The position numbers and the translations under genes were made by a program. Below are positions 1-12,967 of a stretch of 64,000 nucleotides of DNA, piece by piece (position 1 is the first letter of the stretch; each line of letters begins with the position of its first letter). The stretch comes from Strongylocentrotus droebachiensis (taxonomy: Eukaryota > Echinodermata > Echinoidea > Camarodonta > Strongylocentrotidae), in contig JAVYIG010001591.1 of assembly GCA_035222895.1 (NCBI GenBank), forward strand, positions 186,001 through 250,000, given 5' to 3'. The notes beneath the pieces were generated by a model. It did no database searches and was not told where the DNA came from. It saw only the letters and a program-made list of their open reading frames with translations.

Positions 1-635
1 TTACACAACGTGTTTTCCCAACAAATAATTTCAAATAAAACGAACGACACTTACATTCATAATGAGATAATATACTTCCTGATATTTTAAGTACCGTTGT
101 CATACTAAAGAACGCAAAAAATGCCGATTCTTTTATTTTATTTTCATGACATCTTCGTGAAAATTGCATCTGTACATTGTGTGCTCGAAGTGTCAGAATA
201 TATCTTTTCCAGCAGTTACAGGGGGATGCATATATTCAAAATTCGGCAACTTCAGTTCTGCAAAAAAAAGGTTTCAACAAGGGCGTCTTGTATTCTCTTG
301 ATTACATATTCAACTATATTTCAAACTACTAACCATGGTTAATACTAAGTACATTAAAACATGCAAGGGCATCGCTAAAGGGTTTTGAACGGAACGGGAT
401 TAAACTAATTGACATTAGGTTTACCTGCATAAAATGTGATCTAGAGAGGGGGCGAAGCAACCCCACCCCCCCCCCCCCCCTCCCGAACCCTAGAACAAGA
501 TTTCAAAGAATTCGACGAAAGGTCAGAAAATGTATTCCCTACCTAAGGACAATTTTGCATCCGCCCCTATTTTAATATTAGCCTCCAACTAACCCAAAAT
601 GTACGAAAGGGTTTTCTGACAGAACATAGACCCTC

Positions 636-735
636 CCACACACACACACACACACGCGCGCGCGCGCTGGGCACACACACACACACACGAATGCACACAA
701 CAACGCACGCACACAAGCACATGCGCACACACGTA
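636..735. repeat. CA/CG alternating microsatellite
   Basis: Runs of (CA)n passing into (CG)n and back; alternating purine-pyrimidine sequence. Confidence 0.9.
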
Positions 736-794
736 CTAATTTCAACACCTTAGCAACACTCCAGCGCTCTGTATAAATATTTCTCCCATATATA

Positions 795-862
795 TATTTG
801 TAAAGCGCTTAGAGACATTTGTATTAAGCGCTATATAAAAATTAAATATTATTATTATTATA
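795..862 (+). mobile_element. SINE 3' tail fragment
   Basis: GTAAAGCGCTTAGAGAC ... TTAAGCGCTATATAAA followed by (ATT)n. The same tail ends the tRNA-derived SINE at 2990-3322 on the other strand. Confidence 0.6.
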
Positions 863-1329
863 ACCAATTATCCCACCACCGTAAAGACTATTTCAGATAT
901 GTCGCGGTAAACCACCGCCAAAAAAGGGCGCCGCTGTTTTCGTTACATGTAAATAAATGAATGCAGCAAAGGACTTGGGATTATTCAATGAACTCTGCCC
1001 CATGTCATCGAAAAAACTAAATCATATCTGAACGAGCCGTAACAATGTTCAGGCATTTGTAATCGTAAGTATGTGAATGTATTCCACATAAAATTATGTA
1101 TAAACATATATTAGATAGCTTAGACAGATACCGAGATGTGATTGGTCCAGAGCTCGTCGGGTGATATCAATTTCGAGGATCCGAATTGTTATATTTTCCT
1201 GGCCGGTTATATTTTACTAGCTGTTGAAATGAATATATTTTTAATTAATGCATGTCGCCCTCTTGAGGACTGTAAGTCACCAATGACACTCATTACACCA
1301 TTATCGACGGTAATTTTCTTTTCTTCAAT

Positions 1330-1500
1330 ATTTTTTTTCATGAATTTTGTTTTCCCCTTGAATTTATTTTTCCCAAATTTTTTTTTCCCAAAAAAATGCT
1401 TTTTGGGGAAAGAATTTTTTTTTTTCCAATTTTGTTTTTTTCCCAAAAAATGCTTTATTTGGCAAGAATTTTTTTTTATAATTTATTTTTTCTTGAATTA
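1330..1500. repeat. T-rich degenerate minisatellite
   Basis: Units of about 60 bp built on TTTCCCAAAAAATGCTTT, with short inverted halves (AAATGC-TTTTTGGGG). It produces spurious Phe/Lys-rich ORFs. Confidence 0.7.
1454..1487 (-). promoter_or_regulatory. Possible poly(A) signals of the mucin gene
   Basis: AATAAA on the minus strand at 1487-1482 and 1459-1454, roughly 465-500 nt after the stop. They lie in a T-rich stretch, so chance matches are likely. Confidence 0.25.
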
Positions 1501-1623
1501 TCTCAAAATACTAATTTTCAGTCAATTTTTTATTGCACTTTTTCTAATATGTTGATTGTCGCCGAAAAAAAAATGAAAACAATTTCGGGAAAAAAAAAAT
1601 CAAACCAAGGTTATCTATTATAA

Positions 1624-1799
1624 CAATTATTGACTGGCAGGGGGTATTTAACATTCTTTGGACCTGAAGGGAGTTATATTTTCCCTCAGCGCTGTGCGCT
1701 TTAGGAAAATATAACCACTTGGGAAATATAACTCCCTTCAGCAGTCCAAATAATGTTATATTACACCCCCCCCCCCCCCCCTCTGCCAGTCAATAACTG
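1624..1799. mobile_element. Foldback MITE (hAT-like) in the probable 3' UTR
   Basis: Terminal inverted repeats CAATTATTGACTGGCAG and CTGCCAGTCAATAACTG, with long inner inverted arms (GGGAGTTATATTTTCCC / GGGAAATATAACTCCC). Flanks TATTATAA / TATTATAT look like a 7-8 bp target-site duplication. It begins about 150 bp after the stop codon. Confidence 0.75.
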
Positions 1800-1950
1800 T
1801 ATTATATGTCAATGAAAGAAATACCGAAATTGTCCTTGGCAAAATATGATCACACATCTGAAAAACCCTTTCAACCTGATTGGAAAATGTTCTACTAATT
1901 TGTTATCAAATTGATCAGCCCTCGTTTGATTGGTTTTGGGATATCCATAG

Positions 1951-2016
1951 TTATTTAGACAAATTGTTGACGTCTCTTCGCTTCGGTGATCTCGAGGCAG
2001 TAGACAGCAATAAACC
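1951..2016 (-). CDS. Exon 39: C-terminus and stop codon
   Basis: From acceptor TTTTTCACAG, in phase 0, it reads [20 protein letters not shown] then K and TAA (1953-1951). It is chosen as the last exon because it has a strong acceptor, the right phase and a prompt stop. A different last exon beyond the window cannot be excluded. Confidence 0.65.
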   Translation of the reverse strand, partial: GLLLSTASRSPKRRDVNNLSK

Positions 2017-5000
2017 CTGTGAAAAATCACTTGACTTGAGTTGAATCCGCAGGAGTAAAACAAAGCTTCCCCACTAAACTTTAACGTTGGTTAAGCCTTA
2101 AAATACATGTGATATTCACCGGAGTGTCAAATAAGTGAAGTTTAAAAACAAATAGAGAATTTAAGAGAGAACATGGTGTGTGTTGATGATTGGCCAGTTT
2201 GCAGAAGTCACGTGAGAAGCTTTAGTTGTATATGTAGTGCATCGGATTCCGTTCAACAGCGCTCTGTAAACAAATAATGTTAGAATAAAATTTTAAAAAA
2301 TAATAAGGAAACAGATTAAGATATCGCATTTATTTACTACTATAATTGTTTCCATTAAACAGGAGGGTTAACTGATTTTTTGAAAATATATTCATAGGAC
2401 GAAATAATGAATTAAAACCTTTAATAAGTATCTTGGAAAGTTATATCCAGTGGTATAATACAGAAGAGGTATAGGGAATCAAAGACTTACATCAGTACTG
2501 CTCTGTCCATCGGTCACATAAGGAACTGTAAAGTTATCAAAGCCATCAGATCTCTGTATGTTGGAAGAATACAAAATAATACAAAATAAAAAAATAAATA
2601 TATGTATAATACATTTTATTGATGAGAGTAACCTGTTATAGGAGTAATGTTATCTAAACTCCTTGCCTCGTAACACAAAGCTTATCAAATAATCGTACTA
2701 TTGATTTTTGCAATTGATAGCATTGATCACTATGTGCAATCAATCGCAAAAATCAATTGTACGATAAATTGCTGAGCCTTGTGTAACAGGCCCCCGGTGA
2801 GGACAGAAAATATTGTTTATATTCTGACAAAACTTACCAGAACGTTGAACAATATTTCAGGGGCAGTATTTTAAACGAAGATGCGATATTTTATGTTAGT
2901 AAAACCATATCAATTGTCATTAAAAATAACAAATCGGACAAGTCATTGGTTCAAATTTGTGCAAAGCTGGCTACTGCGCAACCAACGGTGATAATAATAA
3001 TAATACAAGTTTTGCTTATAAAATGCTTAATACATCGGCAATTTCCGAGTTTCTAAGCGCTTTACATTATTACTCAGGTCATCGGATTCTGGCTTGCCCG
3101 CACACAATGTATGCACGTTCTCCACTCCCTAGGGAGCATTCCAGCAAGCTCAGTACATTGGCTTTCGTATCCTACCGGGTACCCTGTTAACAACTGGGTG
3201 GAGAGTGGCAAATGTAGATCGATATCTTGTCAAAGGTCATTAGTGCCGCGGCGGGACTCGAACCGCGGACCTTGTTATCGACAGTTCGGTGACGTATCCA
3301 CTCGACCACAAAACCTCTACATCAGTCCTAAATGTGCACAATTTCAGTTTCGTTTTAGTTGTGACTATTTGTATTTCCTTTTTTCATTCATGTTGGAATT
3401 AATTTGAATAAACTGATTAACAAATGATAGTTATGAATGTATGAAACAATAAAAGAAAGAATGACAGGCAAAATGAAACAAATAATTAGCTATCTTACTT
3501 GATAATAATTTGTCTCTACCATGGGTCTGTCAATGCCTTGGTAACGTCTAATGCGATCCACGGCCTGACTGATTTCAAATTGCCGTCGACCAATAGAAAA
3601 GTCTAACGACCGATCGTCCGACGAAGGTTCTGACCACATCTCATCAAAGATACCCCTGTGCTCCGAGCGGTAGTCATTAGGTCTCCTTTCTCTGCCAGGG
3701 TACATGTAAGAGGGGTATTAACTTTCCTCCTACTTCCTTTTTACAATAATATTTTTGTCATTCTTATATATACATTATGTAGATTGTTAACATTATAGTG
3801 AGAAACATAATGTAGAATTTAGTCAGCTGTTGTTTAATCAATTTTCTGATCTCCTATTGAATGTCAATGTCTCTTAATTCTACATACTCTCTATTTGAAG
3901 GGCTTTTGCTAAATATATCAAGAAAAATTTTTGAATTTCGCTGCCATTGTCATGTTATTATCATTAAAATTCGCATTCTCATTATCATGATCAATATCGC
4001 TATTAATTGTAATAATTGCCATAGTCACTGGCATAGGCAGTCATTATGTCAATATACTGCCATTATCATTATCACTGTTACTGCATTGTCGATGTCATTG
4101 TCATTATCACTATCACTATTCAATTCAATTCAATGACATTTATTTATTTCGCATCATAAACAAAATCAAGTATGAAATCATACATTAATAATACATCGTA
4201 GGCCAGGACCCCTAAAAAGCAACTTGTGCTTGTATTGGAGCTTTTCACAAGTTAAACACAATATTGAATCAGACTGCAAGAAATAAAGAATAACAAGGTA
4301 TATATTAAAAACGAAAATGACCTCTAACTATATAATAGGTATCTACCTGATTTATGGGTTATATGAGGTAGATACATCATAAAACAAACACATATACAAA
4401 GAAAGGAAAGAGTTGAAAAGAGAAAAAGGAGAAGGAAAAGAGGTTAGAATAAGAAAAAGGAACTAGACATATAATACTTGTTTGGAACAAGTATAGGTGG
4501 GCTGGTCAACTAAAATTTGAGACAAAATAGAGCAAAAATAAGCGACGTACTGCTTACAAATTCTTAAAAAACAATATAATGTAGATTCATAACGTGAACT
4601 AAATTCACCTTCTATAGGCATAACACGCAAGTTATGAAGTTTTTGACATGCGGACTTTAATCAAAATTTTCACTATGATGACGTCATCAAAATGAAAAAT
4701 AATTATCACTGCGCTTGTAGAGAATTGTCTTAGCTACAACATATCGAAATTTTGAAGAAAATTGATCAATATTTACAGAGATACAATCAATTTTACATAA
4801 ATATGCTGACGTCATAATATGCAAATTCGTATTTTGAGTTCCAAGGCCATTGTGATGATGTCACGATACACTTAATGGCCAAATGAGACATGGAATCATA
4901 TTTCCGACTCATACTCTATCTAAATATGAAAAAAAATTGAGGATCCCGGTGCATTCCAAAGAGCTATAACGAATTTTGTATAGGCATGTTTTTGCCCATA

Positions 5001-7888
5001 TATGCTATGTATTAAAAGAGCTCGCGCGCACGGACATTTATCTTGAATTTACGCTCATCTTGTTAATAATGGTCATAAAGAGATAAACATGGTATCAAAT
5101 TCCTTGAAAAAATATGAGAAATATCATGAAAGAAAAAAAAATGGCGATTCTATGTTTTGTAATGGTGTTACGCGCGAAAACGCGCGCGCATGCTCATACG
5201 CGCGATTTTTTATAAAATGCTTAAAATGGCCTAAAACGTATGCAAAAAAAATTTGAGACGATTTTGAGCATTTAAAAATTTTGCGCGCGCACTGACGCGC
5301 GGACGTACGCGCACGCGCGCGTTTTTTGACCTGAAATTGACCGGACTGATATTGACCTTGATCATGATAAATATGAATGAGATATTACTTTTGATTATGA
5401 AGATATGATCATAAGTTGATTTTCAAAATTTTTCACAAAATGGCGCCTAGATGACGTCATCAGTCAAGGTCAAGGTCGAAAAATTTGCTGTGTTTTTTGA
5501 ATATGCCTATACATATGTGTGTTAAATTTTAAGATATTTGATTGAGCCATTTTCAAATTATCTTGAACACAAAAAAGTGGGTCGAAATAAGAAAAATAAA
5601 TAATAAATAATAACTAGACATATAATACTTGTTTGGAACAAGTATAGGTGGGCTGGTCAACTAAAATTTGAGACAAAATAGAGCAAAAATAAGCGACATA
5701 CTGCTTACAAATTCTTAAAAAAACAATATCATGTAGATTCATAACGTGAATTAAAATCACCTTCTATAGGCATAACATGCAAATTATGTCATTTTTGACA
5801 TGAGGCCTTTAATCGAAATTTTCACTCTAATAACGTCATCAAAATGAAAAATGGTTTTTATTAAACTTGTAGAAAATTATCATAGCTACAACATATCGAA
5901 ATTTGGAAGAAAATTGATCAATATATACAGAGATACAATCAATTTTCCATAAATATGCTGACGTCATAATATGCAAATTCTTATTTTTAGTTCGAAGGTC
6001 ATTATGATGATGTCACGATACACTTATTGGCCAAATGAGACATGAAATCATATCTCCGACTCATACTCTATCCAAATATGAAAACAAATTGAAGGTCACG
6101 GTTCATTCCAAAGAGCTATAATGAATTTTGTATAGGCATGTTTTTTCCCATATATGCTATGTATTAAAAGCGCTCGCGCGCACTGTCATTTATCTTGAAT
6201 TGACGCTCATCTTGTTAATAATGGACATAAAGAGATAAACATGGTATCAAATTCCTCAAAAAAATATGAGAAATATCATGAAAGAAAAAAAAATGGCGAT
6301 TCTATGTTGTGTAATGGTGTAACGCGCGAAAACGCGCGCGCATGCTCGTGCGCGCGATTTTTTATAAAATGCTTAAAATGACCTGAAACGTATGCAAAAA
6401 AAATTTAAGACGATTTCGAGCATTTTAAATTTTTGCGCGCGTAATGACGCGCGGACGTACGCGCACGCGCGCGTTTTTTTACCTGAATTTGACCGGACTG
6501 ATATTGACCTTGATCATGATAAATATGAATGAGATATTACTTTTGGTTATGAAGATATGATCATAAGTTGATTTTCAAAATTTTTCACAAAATGGCGCCT
6601 AGATGACGTCATCAGTCAAGGTCAAGGTCGAAAAATTTGCTGTGTTTTGTGAATATGCCTATACATATGTGTGTTAAATTTTAAGATATTTGATTGAGCC
6701 ATTTTCAAATTATCTTGAACACAAAAAAGTGGGTCGAAATAAGAAAAATAAATAAATAAATAATAATAATAAAGGCAATTTTAACAAAATTATGAGGTGG
6801 TCTGTATTAGATACAGCCCACCTAAAAAGGGAAGAAGTGAGAATAAGAAAGAGAAGAAAGGGTCTACTTATTATTATCAATGTCAGAGGAAAATAGCTTA
6901 CCCCATCATAATTTTATTTGCTTGTTTCCTACGCACTGTCTGAAGCATGATAAAGCATGTACATACGACGAAACAAAGAGCTCCTGACATAGCACCAATT
7001 ATGATGCCTATTATAGCACCAAGTGATAACCCACGTCTACCAGAGTCTGTGTGATATAAGAATAGTATAGAGTTTAAAGAGTTTGATACATAATTATGAA
7101 AGAGTAAAATGGGTATTGAAGAAAATTAGATAAACGTAGAAATGAGGAAGGTAATTTTAAAGAGTTGAAATAAGCATAGATGAAGAGCAGATATATATCA
7201 TTACAAATAAGAATGACTATAGAAAAGTAGAACAAGTAATATAAGATTGTAAAATCAGGACAAAACGTTTAATACAACATTGTTGTTTTTTAGAGACAAA
7301 GCTAAAATCATGGAGACATATTGAATAATAGTAAATAAAATTGATAAAGGTAAAACGAATGAATAAGGATCTTGTTTTGGTCTTATCAAAATCATCTAGG
7401 AAAGTTAAAAAGAATGAGATCTATTTTATTTAAATCAGACGTTTTGCTGCTCTTTCCTTACACTTTCTCGATGTGTGTTGAAAATTACGGTACACATCAA
7501 AATTACATTAATTATATTTATTCAGTCTTAGTAACACAATGGTCTTCTAGGCTTACCTCTCGAACAGTTCTCTTCTGTGTAATCCGTTGGACATGCGCAT
7601 GTAAATGTCTTGAATCCATCTGCGCAAGTTCCTCCATTTTGGCACGGATTGCTTTCACAGCTATCAGTACCTAATAACACATAGCCAAGAGAAATGTGCG
7701 ATTATTAAAGTAATAAACATCCTAGCGATTCTGGGCAATATGTCTTTTACGATATTATGACTTTTATCCAGTTATTTAATTAAAACATGAATGTATCTTA
7801 ATATGACCAATGATATGATTGCAGGGCCCTCAGAGAGAACAATATGAATACTTATGAGGCTACCCTGGGTAAACAAGACATATTATTA

Positions 7889-7924
<36 letters not shown>

Positions 7925-10436
7925 GTCATTTGTTAAACTCGATTTTGGACAGAAGCTTACACCCAGCAAAAGGTTTCGATGTTAGTAGTATACAAACCAT
8001 TGGGTTGCGATTTGTTTTTATGTTTAATGAAGGCTAGATTTAGGGTAGGGTAGAGAAATGGTCCATGGTTAGACCTTCGCTTTGTGTAAGAACCTTACTG
8101 ATGAACAAGTGTCGATGGAGTATGTGTCCTTAGGAGCTTGCTAAGACAAGAGAGGAAGTAATGGCGTACGTGGGAAACGGCATAAGAAAAAACTTTCACA
8201 GTTTAGACCAATCGTATTCCCCCCACAATTCAACAAAGGAAAATGGGGTGACTGCCTGCTACCTTCTACGTTTAAAGGGTCATTTGTTAAAAGCCTGCAT
8301 CCTGTAAATAAGGCGGTTACAGGTATTATTTTTTAATTGATTGAAATCTTGATATTTTTAATATGTTCTGGTTATCATTGTGGCACTTTTTCGGGTGCAT
8401 AAGATTTTTTTTTAATTTGATACTTTATAGTGATATCCTGTTTTTCAAGTCTTTGTTGTATTACCAATGAATTGGTTGACAAACAATCAAGTAACACCGA
8501 AATGAAGACGAATGAAGCACTACATGAGTGTACTCACTATCTGAGGCGAATTCTGCAACATAGAGATACTCATTGAGATATGGATAAGTCCCGTTAACAG
8601 GACTCAGCTCAGCGGCTTCTCCACCAATACTATCTGCCGATGCCTGCGATGTGGCCTCGATAGTAATCAGAAGGTCACCGATCACGCTACCGTTTCGGAA
8701 TGAGAGTACGTCACATGTAATGTTGGTTAGTTGAGGCGAATTTAGGTTCATCCTCAAATAGGTTGTAGTCTGTGAAATAAATAAATTCAAGGTGTCTTTT
8801 GTATTAAATTTCATTCTGAGTGAAATTATTTGGGAAAAAAACATGAGATGTTGATTTTTCACTGAATGAGGATACTCGCAAATAAACATCTGTTTGCATG
8901 TCATGTGGCACTAACCATACTGATATCGGTCTGAGACTTTTAGTTTTATTATGTTTTATTTCTTAAAAGTTCTAAGGACAAATATAATTACACTATTCCC
9001 CCCCCCCCACCCATACCCACACACACACGCACAAACACACACACACACATTGACAACCATAGGCATAATAGGGGCATTCTGAAAATATCTGACACTAAAC
9101 GAATATCATATTACTTAACAGGAGACATAATGCCCCAGTTCCATTTAGAGATTCACCATTCACGTATGTAAGCCTTTTTTTATAGATAGGCTACCTACGT
9201 GTTGTTGAATTATCATCATTGATTTTCCTCGTGTTATAGTGTAACTAAATTGTGCTTACCACACCACAATAGATAGTTTCCAGTTCCATAAAGGCATCTG
9301 AGTTTTGGTCTTCAAGTTCTTCTGAGAATTCAAGACGACTGTCGTTTCGTCTGTTGGCTGTGATCTCAATCCTTATGTAGCTCGTGAATGGTTCGACTTC
9401 TGCGTGAAACAAGGACATTATGAGGGTAGAGGTGAGACCTTTATCATAACCACTAGCCCTTCTTAAAGCGTTGAGAGCCCTGACTTAGCCCCCCAAAATG
9501 ATGACACAATTTAACTTGAATTACATGATAATGTGTAAGAGGATGTCATTTTGGTTTATTATTCCTCTTGTAAATGTGTCATGCGTAATTTGTACTTGTA
9601 TTGGTTTCTTAAAATCAAAATTTCTACATTAAGCAAAGAAGTAGCGAACTTCAAAACAAAACAACAGCGACAAATAAAACTGAAGATTAGTCAGGTATTA
9701 AGGTAAGAAGAATAACGTTAGTTGCAAATTGAAATCTTTTCATTTCAGTAATTTCAAATCATTTAAAGGTTGAACATACCAGAAGAAGAGGAGGTCGTCT
9801 TATATGTGGTTGATTCATCTCCTGTTCCTTCAGTCGTTGGTCCTCTCGTAGCCATGGTTTTGCCATCTTCTTTTGTTGTGGTTAGACCAGTTGTTGCAGT
9901 TCTAGCTGAATCCATAGTTGATGTAGAAGTTGTACTGGAAAAATCGGTTTGGCCTTGCGGCGTTGGAGTAGTGGGTTGCGTGGTTTCGGTAGCTGCCGTT
10001 GATTCTATTACTGTTGACAGAGGCGTTCCTTGGGTCGTGGGAATTTCTAGAATAATACGATTTTTGTAAGTTGTATCAGTAAAATGAGTAAGTTACATGA
10101 GAAGGAAAAAAAGATACTATGTGACATAATCTCCGAAAGACACAGTACTTGCAGATAATGTCTGTGTTTCTAAAATTCAGCAAAGGTCGGTTGGTATTTG
10201 CACTTTTACCACGAACACTTCTAATCTGTAGTGATACGAAATAGTTTGGCATAATGTTTAGATTCCACGAAAGGTTCTTCAGACGCTGATGTTATTTCAG
10301 GTTCTTCAGTCACTTCCATATTGTTCCATTCCATCCGTTGTCAACATTTAGAATGTGAAGAGCTTTTTTTTCCCTTCTCCTTTCGCACCCGCTAAATAGA
10401 AGATTTTCGGCAGGAAATTTTTTAATACGACCCCCC

Positions 10437-10468
<32 letters not shown>

Positions 10469-12933
10469 CACACATAAACAACAAAAAAGCACACTATTCA
10501 AAATGGTCTCGCAATGCCCATGTTTATGGCCGAACCGATCATCATAGTGTTGAGCAAGAAATCGATTCCCAATGCTAAGTAGAATATTTTGAAAGGCGAA
10601 TTTTGTAAGGACCACCTCCTTCCCGCTTCATAATGGTCTACTGATGCCCATGCTTATAACTTATCATCTAATAACGTATTGAGAAAAGAATACCCCTTCT
10701 TATAAACCGATCATCATAGTGTTGAGCAAGAAATCGATTCCCAATGCTAATTGGAAGATTTTCTGCAGGCGAATGTGTTGACAACCCTCCCCCTCATGCC
10801 CCTAACCCCTCCTATTCCCTCAAAATTGTATAGTGGTACTCTTTATCAAGACCTATCATCAAATTACCTGTTGAGCAATTGAATTCAGTATAACCAGGAG
10901 CGCAGGTGCAGTTATACGTGTTGATTCCATCCATGCAGGTCCCACCATTAGCACATGGATTAGATTGACACTCATCGAGTTCTGCATGCACAAACATGAA
11001 ACGTGACAAACAAGGAATAAAGAGAATGAAAGAGTGGATAGTCGAGAGGAAGAGAAAGGGATAGGAGAAGGAAGGAAGAATGGAATATCAGAGGGAGGGA
11101 TGGAAGGGAGAGAGGATGTAAAATAAAGTGACAGTAGTAGAAGATAAAGATAATATAGAGAGGGCTTAGGATGATTTACATGAAGATTTGTTTTTTTACA
11201 TTTGTATTGTATAAATGTGGGTAGAAATATTCTTGTAGATATACTTCGTCTTGGCAGACATGGTAGAAAGGGTCAACTAGATGCGCAGAATACTAATTTT
11301 AACTTCGGGCAAATTACCTTGAAGTCATCCTTCTTTGTCTATACAATACGCAACTTATTTTAGTCGGTACAGACTGAGAGGGCTGTAGAAGCTTCACAGT
11401 TTGTGTTCACATTCGATTGCCAGGGGCATGATTAACGATTTTAACGACGAGAATAACTTTAATCATGGTTTGACACAGGAACAATCAACGGATGAAGCAG
11501 AATACCAAGCACACTATTGCCTTAAAAAGACGAGCTTGGAAATTATTTTAATTTGATGTTATGTCAGGTTTTAATAGCTCATGTAACATTTTTCAAAACT
11601 TATGCATTGTCTTGTTTTTTAGTCCTCACTTATATCTTGCTTTCTCAATTGAAAAAAAGTAAGAGAAACTTACCATTGCATGTGAGCCCATCATCATGAA
11701 GCTCAAACCCAGGACGACAAGAACACGAGTAGTTTCCTGGTGAGTTGATGCACGTATGATTGCAATTGTGAGCTCCAAGACATTCATTGATATCTGAAAG
11801 AAATACAAGAAAAATGGAACAAGACAGTTTCTGAATTATTTAATGTAACTTCCGATAACTATTATTATTACTTTTGAAGACCTCTCGTGCAGCATATGGG
11901 CTACCCAGCTTCCTCCTTTGGAATTGTATATATCTATATTGTACTACTAATTCTACTACTACTACTACTGTTGTTGCTACTACTACTACTAATACTACTT
12001 CTACTACAACAACTACTACTAATACAACTACTACGACTATTACGGCTTACAACAACAACAACTACCACAACTACTATGTCAACTACTACTACAACTACTA
12101 CTAATACTACTACAACTACTACTAATGATAGTAATAATTGAATTGAATTGAATTGAATTAAATTTATTTATTCACCACCATTGAAAACATTGAAACAAAA
12201 GATAAATGTACAATGACAATGTCAATATAACATAAATGCATGACATGAATTATAAAAAATACATGTTATACAGCGATATACATGTACATTATGACAAATA
12301 TAAAATAAACTTTGCTTCAAGAGTAAAACAATAAATGACTATTTACAATGAGTTTGTGATGGGACAGGAGGCTTTATGCCACAGTAATTTAGTTAACTTT
12401 TTCTGTCCCTGGCGTTCCAATGGTTGATAATTATGTCTTATTTTGTATTGTGTACACTGATATGTAATGTTTTCCTTTGCCGAATAAATAATAATAATAA
12501 TAATAATAATAAAATAGAGTAAAAAATAGCACATGTGCTAGTCGAGTCTGACTCTCGTTATCTAAAGCCTAAAATAAAGTTAATTTAAAAATACATGATG
12601 GGTTTCCAAATCTTATAAATAAGATTTGTGTATAATATTAAAATGAGACTGGTAACTATATACAACTATATAGTTACGAGGTTATGATTCGTGGTTTTCA
12701 CTTAAGAGTAATTTTGTAAGTTTTTTACGAAAAGAGGTTCTTGATCTCTCAATTCTTAGATCAGTAGGAAGCATATTCCAAAAATTACTTCCAACAAACG
12801 ATACAGAAAACTTTCCTTGGTCGGTTTTGAATAAAGGAAGACGTAATTGTCGACCCGTTTTTTGTCTTGTGGAATATCCATGTTGTATCATACTGCAATA
12901 ATGTTTTAAGGAATGAGGTAATCGTTCATTTAT

Positions 12934-12967
<34 letters not shown>

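Larger units (their letters stand above)
1..1330. other. 3' flank, no gene seen
   Basis: No credible coding sequence. It contains a C tract (about 460-484), a CA/CG-alternating microsatellite (about 636-735), and a SINE tail at about 800-862. Confidence 0.6.

Noticed and set aside
9770..10069. Plus-strand Val-rich ORF
   Set aside because: Antisense shadow of the Ser/Thr-rich exon 32.
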